Source of the DNA: Rhizobium bangladeshense
GTDB lineage: Bacteria > Pseudomonadota > Alphaproteobacteria > Rhizobiales > Rhizobiaceae
DNA: 64,000 bases
Reading direction: 5' to 3'
Assembly (NCBI RefSeq): GCF_017357245.1
Contig: NZ_CP071612.1
Location: 3,808,001 to 3,872,000 of the forward strand
Shown: piece by piece, positions 42,280 through 51,038 of the stretch
How positions within the stretch are numbered: position 1 is the stretch's first letter
Layout: every line of letters begins with the position of its first letter
Position numbers and translations under genes: made by a program
Notes under the pieces: generated by a model
Database searches by the model: none
What the model saw: only the letters and a program-made list of their open reading frames with translations
Told to the model about the DNA's origin: nothing

Positions 42280-43806
42280 TCACGCGGCCGCTTTCCTTTT
42301 GAGCCCGGCCGCGTAGCGCATGATCTCCTGTTCGGAAATCTCGTCGCCCTCGAGCACGCCGACGATATGGCCTTCGCGCATCACCGCCACCCGCGTGCAG
42401 AGGCCGATCACCTCAGGCATCTCCGACGACACGACGATGATCGACCGGCCGTCGCGGGCGAGCGCTGAAATGAAATGATAGATCTGCTGCTTGGTGCCGA
42501 CATCGATGCCGCGCGTCGGCTCGTCGATGATGATGATATCGGGATCGGTCTCCATGACCTTGGCGAGCAGCAGCTTCTGTTGGTTTCCGCCCGACATCCG
42601 GCCGGCGACGACATTTGCGTCGCGAACCCTTATGTCGAAACGGCGCTTGGCCTTTGCCAGCGCGGCCGCCTCGCTGCCCGGGCTGAGATAGCCGTGGCGG
42701 GAATGCCTTCCGAGAGACTGCAAAGTCAGATTGGTCACCATGCCGGAGCGCAGCAGGAGGCCTTTCGACTTGCGGTCCTTGGTCATGTAGGCGAGCCCGC
42801 AGCGATTGGCGGCATGCACGTCGCCGGAAGGGACCGCTTGCCCCTTGATGACCACTTCACCCTCAATTCGGTGACGCAAGCCGGCGATCGCCTCCATCAG
42901 CTCGGTGCGGCCGGAGCCGATCAGGCCGGAAAAGCCGATGATCTCGCCCTTGCGCACCTCGAAACTCGCATCCTTGACATAGCCCGTCGACACCGAGGAG
43001 ACGCTGAGGACGACCTCCTCGTCGACATCGGGCTCGACCTTGGCGGGATAGAGACTGGAAAGCTCGCGGCCGACCATCAGCTGCGCGATCGATTCGCCGT
43101 CGAGGATCGACGTCGGTGACGTCTTGATCCACTGGCCGTCTCGTAGGACTGTCACCCGGTCTGTCAACTCCATCACCTCGTCGAGCTTATGAGACACGAA
43201 GACGAAGCTTGTGCCCTGATCGCGAAGCTTGCGGACCTGCTTGAAGAGCATATTCGTTTCTTCCCGCGACAGGACGGCGGTCGGCTCGTCCATGAACACG
43301 ACGCGTGCATCGCGGCTGATCGCTTTGGCAATCTCGACCATCTGCTTATCGGCGATGGAAAGCGTGCTGATCAGCGCGTTCTCATCCACATGCGACCCGA
43401 GCAGGTCGAGGACCTTGCGCGTCTCCGAGCGCATATATCTTCGGTCGAGCACCCCGAAACGCGTAACCTCGCGCCCGAGAAAAAGGCTCTCAGTCACCGT
43501 CAGATGTTCTGCGAGATTGAATTCCTGGTGTATGATGACGATCCCGAGCGCTTCCGCAGCACCATTGGGCGGCAGCACCACAGGCTTGCCATCCAGGAGA
43601 ATCTCGCCTGAAGTCGGCTGTTCGAAACCTGACAGCACTTTGACGAGCGTGGATTTGCCGGCGCCGTTCTCCCCCATCAGCGCATGGATTTCGCCGGCGC
43701 GGAGATCGAAGTTGACGCTGAAGAGAACCTGCACACCGCTGAACGATTTGCATATGCGCCTGGCGGACAGCACCACAGGTGCGGTGTCGGCGATCTCGAC
43801 GGTCAT
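42280..43806 (-). CDS. Sugar ABC transporter ATP-binding protein (RbsA type, two ABC domains)
   Basis: A 508-residue protein with two fused nucleotide-binding domains. The first has Walker A GENGAGKST, a degenerate signature LSIADKQMVEIAKAIS and Walker B VVFMDEPTAVL. The second has a nonclassical P-loop region GLIGSGRTELMEAI and signature MSGGNQQKLLLAKVM with IIIIDEPTRGID. This asymmetry is normal for RbsA/XylG. ATG 43806 follows GGGGAGGGATTG. It is the first gene of the operon; the 261-base region to the divergent lacI gene carries duplicated operators, so repression by that LacI is likely. Confidence 0.94.
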   Translation of the reverse strand: MTVEIADTAPVVLSARRICKSFSGVQVLFSVNFDLRAGEIHALMGENGAGKSTLVKVLSGFEQPTSGEILLDGKPVVLPPNGAAEALGIVIIHQEFNLAEHLTVTESLFLGREVTRFGVLDRRYMRSETRKVLDLLGSHVDENALISTLSIADKQMVEIAKAISRDARVVFMDEPTAVLSREETNMLFKQVRKLRDQGTSFVFVSHKLDEVMELTDRVTVLRDGQWIKTSPTSILDGESIAQLMVGRELSSLYPAKVEPDVDEEVVLSVSSVSTGYVKDASFEVRKGEIIGFSGLIGSGRTELMEAIAGLRHRIEGEVVIKGQAVPSGDVHAANRCGLAYMTKDRKSKGLLLRSGMVTNLTLQSLGRHSRHGYLSPGSEAAALAKAKRRFDIRVRDANVVAGRMSGGNQQKLLLAKVMETDPDIIIIDEPTRGIDVGTKQQIYHFISALARDGRSIIVVSSEMPEVIGLCTRVAVMREGHIVGVLEGDEISEQEIMRYAAGLKRKAAA

Positions 43807-43936
43807 CAATCCCTCCCCTAGAGCACTGCGCGTCCGGAAAGGCCGGCAACGCTCCACTATGAACTAGCTCACATTTAGTTTCTGAAACTGCGTCGATCTC
43901 AGGGCTATGCGCTCGCGGCTCCCGTCCGCTTTGAGC

Positions 43937-43990
43937 CTGTGTAAACCTTTACATCGGCCATGTAAAGGTTTACATCTTGGATTTACACAG
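43937..43990. promoter_or_regulatory. Duplicated LacI operator array between sugar ABC operon and lacI
   Basis: TGTAAACCTTTACA (43940-43953) and TGTAAAGGTTTACA (43961-43974) are two imperfect palindromes whose centres are 21 bp apart, two helical turns. They are also inverted copies of each other, so the whole forms a larger palindrome. An outer pair CTGTGTAAA (43937-43945) and TTTACACAG (43982-43990) extends it. The site lies 131 bases before the ATPase start and 78 bases before the LacI start, ideal for one repressor controlling both. Confidence 0.7.
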
Positions 43991-44067
43991 ATGAGGTGAG
44001 GCCTGCCTTTGACCTCGCGACAAGTCTGTGTAGTGTCACGGCGAAGACAGCCTTAAGGCAGAGCCCA

Positions 44068-45099
44068 GTGTCGAATTCTACGCCTGCAACAATCGAAGAC
44101 GTCGCCCGGATCGCCGAGGTCTCCATCGCGACGGTTTCGCGGGCGATCCACACCCCGGAAAAGGTCGCCAACTCGACGCGGCTCAAGGTCAACCAGGCAA
44201 TCGCCATCACCGGTTACACGACCAATGCCATGGCCCGCAGCCTGAGGCTCGGCCGCTCTAACATGATCCTTGTCGTGGCGCCCGACATCGGCGATCCGAA
44301 TTTCTCCAACATCCTCGTCGGGCTGGAGAACGAGGCGCGCGCCCACGGCTATGGCGTCCTGATCGGCCACACTCAGAACGATGCCCAGCGCGGCCTGGAG
44401 TATCTGAAATTCCTCAACTCCAACCAAGCCGCCGGCCTTATCCTCTTCACCGGCATCCTGCCCTTTGGGCATCAGACGATGACCGCGCGGCTGCCGCCGA
44501 GCGTCGGGGTTTTCGAACCGGTATTCAACGGCGGCATTCCCTATGTCGGCGTCGACGATACCGAGGGGGCGCGAAAGGCGGTGGACCTGCTGCTGGCCGA
44601 GGGCCATCGCAAGATCGCCTTCATCGGCGATTCCCGCACCCGACTTGCCTTTACACGGCGCCGCTTGGGTTACGATGCCGGTCTTGACGCTGCCGGAGTC
44701 CCGCCCGATTTGAGGATCGTGCTCGAAGGCGATGGCACGATTGAAAGCGGCCGGCATGCCGTTGAACAGCTTTTCATGCGCGATACGCTTCCGACCGCCT
44801 TCATGTGCGTGAACGACCAGACCGCAATCGGCGTCATGATCGGGCTCGGCGCACGCGGCTACGACATTCCTCGCGATTTCTCGGTGACCGGCTTCGACGA
44901 CGTACCGCAAGCCGTCTTCATATCCCCGTCGCTGACGACGATCCGCCAGCCGAGAACGGCGATCGGCAAACAGGCCATGGCGCTGCTGCTGGAACTCCTG
45001 TCAGATGGAGAGCCGGCCGAGACGGAAATCCTGCTGAGGCCGGATCTGGTCGTTCGAAACTCCGTCTCCGCACCATCGCGCAGCTGGTCGAAACGCTGA
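44068..45099 (+). CDS. LacI-family regulator of the sugar ABC operon
   Basis: A 343-residue LacI protein: helix-turn-helix TIEDVARIAEVSIATVSRAI, hinge TTNAMARSLRLGRSN, and effector domain (VVAPDIGDPNFSNIL, VGVDDTEGARKAVDLLL, VTGFDDVPQAVFISPSLTTI). GTG 44068 was chosen: AAGGCAGAG lies upstream and the HTH starts at the usual distance. A GTG at 43996 would add 24 residues overlapping the promoter region. It is divergent from the sugar ABC transporter with the duplicated operator between them, so it probably represses that operon and itself. Confidence 0.9.
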   Translation: MSNSTPATIEDVARIAEVSIATVSRAIHTPEKVANSTRLKVNQAIAITGYTTNAMARSLRLGRSNMILVVAPDIGDPNFSNILVGLENEARAHGYGVLIGHTQNDAQRGLEYLKFLNSNQAAGLILFTGILPFGHQTMTARLPPSVGVFEPVFNGGIPYVGVDDTEGARKAVDLLLAEGHRKIAFIGDSRTRLAFTRRRLGYDAGLDAAGVPPDLRIVLEGDGTIESGRHAVEQLFMRDTLPTAFMCVNDQTAIGVMIGLGARGYDIPRDFSVTGFDDVPQAVFISPSLTTIRQPRTAIGKQAMALLLELLSDGEPAETEILLRPDLVVRNSVSAPSRSWSKR

Positions 45100-45132
45100 A
45101 TCGAATGGATTGCAGCCGGCCGAGGAGGGGCT

Positions 45133-45159
45133 GCGCCGGCGACCGATGGCCGCCGGCGC
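45133..45159. terminator. GC-rich hairpin between convergent lacI and xylA
   Basis: GCGCCGGCG (45133-45141) and CGCCGGCGC (45151-45159) form a perfect 9-bp stem with a 9-base loop in the 66-base gap between the two stops. No T-run follows on either strand, so it may be a weak or factor-assisted terminator. Confidence 0.45.
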
Positions 45160-45165
45160 ATGTTG

Positions 45166-46476
45166 TCAAACGTAGCGGTTGACGACGTTTTCGAGCAGTT
45201 CCTGCTTGCCGGATTTCGGCTGCGGGTTGATGTCGCGGCTCTCGACGTAACGCGTGATCTCGTCGAGCGAATACTCGCCGCGGAAGAGCTTCTGCGCCTC
45301 GGCCGTTTCCCAGCCGGCATAACGATCGGCGAGCGGCTGCGACAGGGCCTTGTCTTCGATCATCTTGGCGGCTGCCTTCAGGCCGCGAGCGCAGCAATCC
45401 ATGCCGCCGATATGGCCGATCAGCAAATCCGCCGGGTCGAGGGACTGGCGACGCAGCTTCGCGTCGAAGTTCGTGCCGCCGGTCTTGAAGCCGCCGCCTG
45501 CCAGAACATGGTAGTAGGCAAGCGCCATTTCCGGAACATTGTTCGGGAACTGGTCGGTATCCCAGCCGGACTGGTAGTCGTTGCGGTTCATGTCGATCGA
45601 GCCGAAAATGCCGAGCGCGTTGGCCAGCGCCAGCTCATGCTCGAAGGAATGGCCGGCGAGGATCGCATGGCCCTGCTCGATATTGAGCTTCACCTCGTTT
45701 TCGAGGCCGTGCTTCTTGAGGAAGCCGTAGACGGTCGCGACGTCATAGTCATACTGGTGCTTGGTCGGCTCCTGCGGCTTCGGCTCGATCAGGATCGTGC
45801 CCTTGAAGCCTATCTTGTGCTTGTACTCGACGACGAGGTTGAGGAAGCGGCCGAGTTGGTCGAGCTCGCGCTTGAGGTCGGTGTTGAGCAGCGTCTCATA
45901 GCCTTCGCGGCCGCCCCAGAGCACGTAGTTCTCGCCGCCGAGCTTTTGCGTGGCGTCGATGCAGGTCTTGACCGTCGCGGCCGCGAAAGCAAAGACGTCG
46001 GGATCCGGGTTGGTCGCCGCACCCGACATATAGCGGCGGTTGGAGAAGAGGTTCGCCGTGCCCCAGAGCAGCTTGGTGCCGGTCGCGGCCTGCTTCTCGG
46101 CGAAGTAATCGACGATCTCGTTCAGGTTCTTGGTGTTTTCGGCAAAATTCTTGCCCTCCGGACGCACGTCGGCATCGTGGAAGCAGTAGTAGGGCGCGCC
46201 CAGCAGCGAGAAGAATTCGAAAGCCACGTCTGCCTTCAGCTTGGCGGCCTTCATCGAGTCTTCGAACCAGGGACGCAGGAAGGTCTGGCCGCCGAAGGGA
46301 TCGCCGCCCGGCCAGGTGAAGGTGTGCCAATAGGCCACCGCAAAACGCAGATGATCTTCCATGCGCTTGCCGAGAACGATCTCGTCCGGCTGGTAGTAGC
46401 GGAAGGCCAGCGGATTGGTGCTGTCCGGGCCTTCGTATTTTATTCTCTGGATATCGCCGAAAAATCCGGTGCTCAT
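45166..46476 (-). CDS. xylA: Xylose isomerase
   Basis: Converts D-xylose to D-xylulose. The 436 residues are of the class II length. Metal and catalytic motifs are present: [33 protein letters not shown] (catalytic His and Asp), [30 protein letters not shown] (metal-site Glu and substrate Lys), and the C-terminal [18 protein letters not shown] 46476 has CAAGGAGACC. It is the last gene of lacI-xylB-xylA, separated from xylB by 180 bases that hold an intergenic palindromic repeat. Confidence 0.97.
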   Translation of the reverse strand: MSTGFFGDIQRIKYEGPDSTNPLAFRYYQPDEIVLGKRMEDHLRFAVAYWHTFTWPGGDPFGGQTFLRPWFEDSMKAAKLKADVAFEFFSLLGAPYYCFHDADVRPEGKNFAENTKNLNEIVDYFAEKQAATGTKLLWGTANLFSNRRYMSGAATNPDPDVFAFAAATVKTCIDATQKLGGENYVLWGGREGYETLLNTDLKRELDQLGRFLNLVVEYKHKIGFKGTILIEPKPQEPTKHQYDYDVATVYGFLKKHGLENEVKLNIEQGHAILAGHSFEHELALANALGIFGSIDMNRNDYQSGWDTDQFPNNVPEMALAYYHVLAGGGFKTGGTNFDAKLRRQSLDPADLLIGHIGGMDCCARGLKAAAKMIEDKALSQPLADRYAGWETAEAQKLFRGEYSLDEITRYVESRDINPQPKSGKQELLENVVNRYV

Positions 46477-46525
46477 GTCAGGTCTCCTTGGGTTCGTGTT
46501 CAGTCTTGTCGTTCGTGCCATCCAG

Positions 46526-46643
46526 CCCTTCATCCTACCCTTCGGGCCACCTTCTCCCCGAGGGGAGAAGGGAAACGGAAACGTTGCGGCGTATTCCCTT
46601 CTCCCCAGCGGGGAGAAGGTACGGCAGGCGGATGAGGGGGCCG
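46526..46643. repeat. Rhizobial CTTCTCCCC-type palindromic element between xylB and xylA
   Basis: Near-perfect inverted structure: the left half holds CACCTTCTCCCCGAGGGG and the right half CTTCTCCCCAGCGGGGAGAA, with outer ends CTTCATCC and GGATGAGG. It resembles the elements at 38752 and 61352. It is noncoding and sits inside the xyl operon, where it may act as an mRNA stability or attenuation element. Confidence 0.7.
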
Positions 46644-46656
46644 CCGGCTCTAGGTT

Positions 46657-48111
46657 TCAATGCGCCAGCGATTTGATCGCCGGATAGAATGCGCGGTAGC
46701 GCTGATACGCGTCTTCGTAAGCGCCCTTCAGCGCCGAGACCGGCTCGACGGTGCTCGCCGTCACCGGCGGCGTGCAGACGGCGATCGGATCCGCCCCCGT
46801 CGCTGCGATCAGGCCGAGACGGGCGGCGCCAAAGGCCGCGCCGAAATCGCCGTCGGCCGGCAGGTCGACCGGAACGCCGAGCGCGGTGGCGATTGATGTC
46901 AGCCAGTAAAGCGAGCGCGAACCGCCGCCAATTGCCGTCACGCGCGCGATACCCGTCCCGGCCGAACGCAACGCTTCGAGATTGTCGCGGATGGCGAAGG
47001 CCACACCTTCGAGCACGGCCTGGGTGAGCACGACACGGCTGCTTTCATGCTCGAGACCGATAAAGGCGCCGCGGATGACGGCATCATTGTGCGGCGTGCG
47101 CTCACCTGAGAGATAAGGCAGGAAGGTGACACCGGAAGGCGCCTTCAGTGTCTCGCCGAGTTCGCCGGTGAGCTCGGCGGCGGATTTGCCTGTCACACCG
47201 GAATGCCAGTTGAGCGCATCGGTGGCCGAGAGGATGACACCCATCTGATGCCAGGTGTTCGGCAGCGCGTGGCAGAAGGCATGCACGGCGCTCTCCGGCT
47301 TCGGCAGATAGGAGCCGTTGGCGGCAAAAAGCACACCCGAGGTGCCGAGCGAGACGAAGGCCGCGCCATCGCTGACAGTGCCCATGCCGCAGGCCGAGGC
47401 CGCATTGTCGCCCGCGCCGCCTGCAACGACGACAGTGCCCGATATGCCCCATTGCGCCGCGAGTTCCGGCCGCAGTCTGCCGGCCTGCTCGGTACCTTCG
47501 ACAAGCGCCGGCATCTGCTCCTTGGAAAGGTCGGTGGCGGCAAGCAGTTCGGACGACCAGCCGCGCTTGCCCGTGTCGAGCCAGGAGGTGCCAGCCGAAT
47601 CCGACATTTCGGAAATATAATCGCCAGTCAGCCAGAGACGCAGATAATCCTTCGGCAGCAGCACCTTGGCGACCTTCGCGAAAATCTCGGGCTCATGCTT
47701 CTTGACCCAGGCGAGTTTGGGCGCCGTAAAGCCGGGAAACACGATATTGCCGGTCAGCGCGCGGAAACGCGGATCGGCATCGAGTGCGGCGGCTTCGACA
47801 TGGCTGCGCGTATCGTTCCAGAGAATGCAAGGCCGCAATATCTTGTCGGCGGCGTCGATAAGAGTGGCGCCATGCATCTGGCCTGAAAGGCCGATGCCCT
47901 TGATCGCTGCGAACTCCTTGGGATGTTTCGCCTTGAGGCCTGCTACGGCCTCTTCGGTAGCGCGCACCCAGTGAGCCGGTTCCTGTTCCGACCAGCCGGA
48001 ATGCGGGCGCGAGACATCGAGCGAACCATTCGCCGAACCGACGATCTTCTGGTCGCCGTCGATCAGCATCGCCTTGACGCCGGAGGTTCCGAGATCGAGA
48101 CCGAGATACAT
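46657..48111 (-). CDS. xylB: Xylulokinase
   Basis: FGGY-family kinase of 484 residues that phosphorylates D-xylulose. The N-terminal phosphate motif is YLGLDLGTSGVKAMLIDG. The substrate region shows GLSGQMHGATLID and the C-terminal ATP part AIGGGSRSLYWLTSIATALG. GGGAGAATGCCAC precedes ATG 48111, which lies 20 bases after the lacI stop, so regulator and kinase are cotranscribed, followed by xylA. The kinase and isomerase together make xylulose 5-phosphate for the pentose phosphate pathway. Confidence 0.95.
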   Translation of the reverse strand: MYLGLDLGTSGVKAMLIDGDQKIVGSANGSLDVSRPHSGWSEQEPAHWVRATEEAVAGLKAKHPKEFAAIKGIGLSGQMHGATLIDAADKILRPCILWNDTRSHVEAAALDADPRFRALTGNIVFPGFTAPKLAWVKKHEPEIFAKVAKVLLPKDYLRLWLTGDYISEMSDSAGTSWLDTGKRGWSSELLAATDLSKEQMPALVEGTEQAGRLRPELAAQWGISGTVVVAGGAGDNAASACGMGTVSDGAAFVSLGTSGVLFAANGSYLPKPESAVHAFCHALPNTWHQMGVILSATDALNWHSGVTGKSAAELTGELGETLKAPSGVTFLPYLSGERTPHNDAVIRGAFIGLEHESSRVVLTQAVLEGVAFAIRDNLEALRSAGTGIARVTAIGGGSRSLYWLTSIATALGVPVDLPADGDFGAAFGAARLGLIAATGADPIAVCTPPVTASTVEPVSALKGAYEDAYQRYRAFYPAIKSLAH

Positions 48112-48131
48112 GTGGCATTCTCCCTTTGCCG

Positions 48132-49154
48132 TTACGGCAGATTGTCCTTCAGGAATATGTCGAGGCGGATACGCTCCTGCGATTCGATGACGGCGAGCCC
48201 GTCCGCCTTGGCCTTCAGCACGCGGATTGCGCTGCGCACCTCATGACCGGCATCCTGATTGAGGATCGCATCGATCGTGTTGTCGATGAGCGCCGCGCGC
48301 GTGTGCGCGGTCAGTTCATGGGCAATGACCGTCAGCGTCCGGTCGACAGCCTTCTCCTTCAGCGCCCTGATAAGGCCGCGGTTGCCGGCGCCGAGACTGT
48401 AGACGCCGATAATGTCGGCATTCCCAAGTGCCTCGGCGACCAGCATATGAGCGATCTCCGGATCGTCACGGCCTTCCAGAACCGGAAGGATCGCAAGATC
48501 GGGAAATTCCTCTGCCATGACCGAGGTGAAACCTTCCAGCCGCTCGCGATGGTCGCGCACCAGCATGGAGCCGGCGAGCACGGCGATCTCGCCCTTTCGC
48601 GGCCCGAGGAACCGGCCGAGCAGACGGGCCGCTGTGCGGCCTGCCGCGATGTTTTCGACGCCGGCGTAGTGATGACGCAGCGAGCCGGTAAGATCGGACA
48701 CCAGCGTCACGATAGGAAAGCTGGCACGCACCAGCCTGTCGACGACGGCACGCACCTCCGGCGCATCGGTCGCAACCATCGCGATGCCGCAAGGCTTTTC
48801 GCGGGAAAGCCCTTCGAGCACTGCGACGAGGGCGGCCGGATCGAAGGCAGGCACCTCGATGGTGCGAATATCGGTGCGTTCAGCAGGCGAGCGGAGGATC
48901 GCTTGCCGGATTTCGGCATTGAGGCCGTGCATGAATGAATTGTCGCTGGCCGGCAGAATGAATACCAGCGGATAGGTGCGTCCCTTGGCAAGATTGGCGG
49001 CGGCGACGTCCCTGACATAACCGAGCTGCCGGATCGCGGTCTCTACCTTCTCCCGCGTGACATGACGCACTCCCGGGCGCTGGTTGAGCACCCGGTCGAC
49101 AGTCGCTAGGCTAACCCCGGCGGCGGCGGCGATATCGTGAACAGTTGGCCTCAT
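48132..49154 (-). CDS. LacI-family regulator of the xyl operon
   Basis: A 340-residue LacI/GalR member: helix-turn-helix TVHDIAAAAGVSLATVDRVL, then a periplasmic-binding-like effector domain. The VDRVLNQRPGVR variant places it in the subgroup with 'D' in place of the common 'S' in TVSR. The start at 49154 was chosen for its spacing from GGGAGGA; ATG 49157 is immediately upstream. It leads the xylB-xylA operon and is 19 bases from a perfect palindromic operator candidate. Xylose or a xylulose derivative is a likely effector, by position only. Confidence 0.88.
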   Translation of the reverse strand: MRPTVHDIAAAAGVSLATVDRVLNQRPGVRHVTREKVETAIRQLGYVRDVAAANLAKGRTYPLVFILPASDNSFMHGLNAEIRQAILRSPAERTDIRTIEVPAFDPAALVAVLEGLSREKPCGIAMVATDAPEVRAVVDRLVRASFPIVTLVSDLTGSLRHHYAGVENIAAGRTAARLLGRFLGPRKGEIAVLAGSMLVRDHRERLEGFTSVMAEEFPDLAILPVLEGRDDPEIAHMLVAEALGNADIIGVYSLGAGNRGLIRALKEKAVDRTLTVIAHELTAHTRAALIDNTIDAILNQDAGHEVRSAIRVLKAKADGLAVIESQERIRLDIFLKDNLP

Positions 49155-49173
49155 CATTCCTCCCGACGAGACC

Positions 49174-49185
49174 ATTAGCGCTAAT
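49174..49185. promoter_or_regulatory. Palindromic operator candidate before lacI-xylB-xylA
   Basis: ATTAGCGCTAAT is a perfect 12-bp palindrome ending 19 bases before the lacI start. It has the central CG expected for LacI-family sites. Autoregulation of the operon is the simplest reading. Confidence 0.5.
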
Positions 49186-49300
49186 TTTGATGTACGTAAA
49201 TCAAAAAATCGAACGGCCAGTTCGCGCACCGATTTCAGGCGCTGCCCGGTTCGCTTCCGGCATCACACTCCGTTGACATAAAAGTCGAAGGACGGCAAAC

Positions 49301-49327
49301 AAAAAGGCCCTCCGGAGAGGGCCTTTT
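49301..49327 (-). terminator. Intrinsic terminator of the efflux operon
   Basis: AAGGCCCTC and GAGGGCCTT pair across CGGA. On the minus strand the stem is followed by TTTTTG. It sits 21 bases beyond the stop of the EmrB-type gene. The opposite strand also has TTTT, so weak bidirectional action is possible. Confidence 0.85.
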
Positions 49328-49347
49328 CGAGGGGCGGAAGCCGGAGG

Positions 49348-50949
49348 TCAGTGGCCGCCGCCACCTCCTCCCCCGCCTTGCGGCGCGGGTTTCTTGATCA
49401 TCGCGACACCGAGGATCATCGCGAGAAAAAGTACGGTCAGGATCAGGAATACGTCACTGAAGGAGAGAATGACCGCCTGCCTGGTGGCAAGGTTGACCAT
49501 CTGCTTGATCGCGACCGACGCACCGTCCATGCCATAGGTGTTGAAATTGGCGGCCATGTTGTTCATCTGATCGATCGCAGCCGGATTGCCCCAGTCGACA
49601 TTCTCGCGCAGCCGCTCGTAGTGCACATCCTGCCGGTTGGTGAGCACGGTGTTGATGACGGCAAGGCCGACGGCGCCGCCGAGGTTTCTCGTCAAGTTGA
49701 ACAGACCGGACGCACCACGAATGCGCGAGGGCGGCATCGTGCCGAGCGCAATGTTGTTGATAGGCACCATGCACATCATCAATCCGAAACCGCGCAGGAT
49801 CTGCGGAATGAAGAGCTCGTAGAAATCCCAGTCCGCCGTCAGGTGCATCATGATATATGTGCCGGCGGCGAAGCTGACGAAACCGATCACCATCATCAGG
49901 CGCAGGTCCATCTTGGTCGACAGCCGGCCGGCGATCGGCGCGGTGAAGAACATCGCCAGTCCGGAAACGAACATCGTCTCGCCGATCATCAGAGAATCAT
50001 AGCCGCGGATGCGGCCGAGATAGACCGGGTAGATATAGGTGAGGCCATAAAGGCCGATACCCATGACGAAGGAGAAGACCGAGCCGAAGGAGAAGTTTCT
50101 GTTTGCAAAGGCCTTGAGATCGACGACAGGGAACTCCACTGAAAAGGCGCGATGGAAGAATATGATGGCGGCGACGCCCGACGCAACGGCCGCGATGGCG
50201 ATGGACTCGTCGTTGAACCAGTCGTTGGAGTTGCCCTCTTCGAGCACATATTCCAATGCGCCGAGGAAGACGCCCATCGAAACCAGCCCCCACCAGTCGA
50301 ACTTCTTGAAGAGCGACAGTTCCGGCTTGTCGAAATCGATGAAGTTCCAGGTGACGATCGTAACGATGATTCCCGGAATGATATTGACCAGGAACAGCCA
50401 ATGCCAGGAGAAGGCGTGGCTGAGATAGCCGCCGACTGTCGGGCCGATGGTCGGCGCCAGCGTTGCGATCAGGCCGATGATCGGCGAGACGATGCTGCGT
50501 TTCGACGGCGGGAAGATGGTGAAGGCAGCCGCGAAGACCGACGGAATCATGCCGCCGCCGATGAAACCCTGAATGGCGCGATAGACGATCATCTGGTCGA
50601 TATTCGTCGCCGTTGCCGCAAGCGCGCTCGCCATGGTGAAGCCCGCAGCCGAGATCGCGAAGAGATAACGGGTCGAGATGATGCGCGCCAGCGTGCCCGA
50701 GAGCGGGATCATGATCACTTCGGCGATCAGATATGATGTCTGCACCCAGCCGATCTCATCGCTGCCGGCCGAAAGGCCAGCCTGGATCTCGGCAAGCGAG
50801 GCCGAGACGATCTGGATATCGAGGATCGACATGAACATGCCGAGCACCATCGCAAAGAAGGCGATGAGCTTCCTCGGATCCATGCGGTCCTCGGCGTGAG
50901 CGGGCGCTGCCGGAACAGTACCCGCTGTTGCAGTCGCACTTCCGGCCAT
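49348..50949 (-). CDS. EmrB-type MFS multidrug efflux transporter (DHA2, 14 TM)
   Basis: A 533-residue drug/proton antiporter. The DHA2 signature LDIQIVSASLAEIQAGL in helix 1, QTSYLIAEVIMIPLSGTLAR, and the motif C-like GPTVGGYLSHAFSWHWLFLVN are present, with about 14 hydrophobic helices. The C-terminus ends in a run of eight glycines before a histidine. ATG 50949 follows GGAGGTGG. The membrane-fusion gene lies upstream, separated by 89 bases holding a repeat, so this is an EmrAB-type tripartite pump; similar rhizobial pumps (RmrAB of R. etli) respond to plant flavonoids, but that is family knowledge. Confidence 0.93.
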   Translation of the reverse strand: MAGSATATAGTVPAAPAHAEDRMDPRKLIAFFAMVLGMFMSILDIQIVSASLAEIQAGLSAGSDEIGWVQTSYLIAEVIMIPLSGTLARIISTRYLFAISAAGFTMASALAATATNIDQMIVYRAIQGFIGGGMIPSVFAAAFTIFPPSKRSIVSPIIGLIATLAPTIGPTVGGYLSHAFSWHWLFLVNIIPGIIVTIVTWNFIDFDKPELSLFKKFDWWGLVSMGVFLGALEYVLEEGNSNDWFNDESIAIAAVASGVAAIIFFHRAFSVEFPVVDLKAFANRNFSFGSVFSFVMGIGLYGLTYIYPVYLGRIRGYDSLMIGETMFVSGLAMFFTAPIAGRLSTKMDLRLMMVIGFVSFAAGTYIMMHLTADWDFYELFIPQILRGFGLMMCMVPINNIALGTMPPSRIRGASGLFNLTRNLGGAVGLAVINTVLTNRQDVHYERLRENVDWGNPAAIDQMNNMAANFNTYGMDGASVAIKQMVNLATRQAVILSFSDVFLILTVLFLAMILGVAMIKKPAPQGGGGGGGGH

Positions 50950-50970
50950 GGGACCACCTCCGCCTTTCCA

Positions 50971-51030
50971 GAGCAATTTTTTCACGCAATTCCGGACGCA
51001 AAACCGCTGCACACTTTTGCTGGAATTGCC
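50971..51030. repeat. Rhizobial intergenic repeat (GCAATTCC type), copy 1
   Basis: Reads TTTTTTCACGCAATTCCGGA then ACGCAAAACCGCTG and CACTTTTGCTGGAATTG. The inverted equivalent is found at 58170-58229 (ATTCCAGGAAAAGTGCGAAG, CGGTTTTCCGTA, GCAATTGCGTAAA). It is noncoding and lies between the two efflux genes. Confidence 0.65.
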
Positions 51031-51038
51031 CTAAAGGC

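Noticed and set aside
40166..43806. Naming the sugar ABC operon xylFGH
   Set aside because: xylAB is near, but the operon has its own LacI and operators, and the receptor sequence does not let me fix xylose as the ligand.
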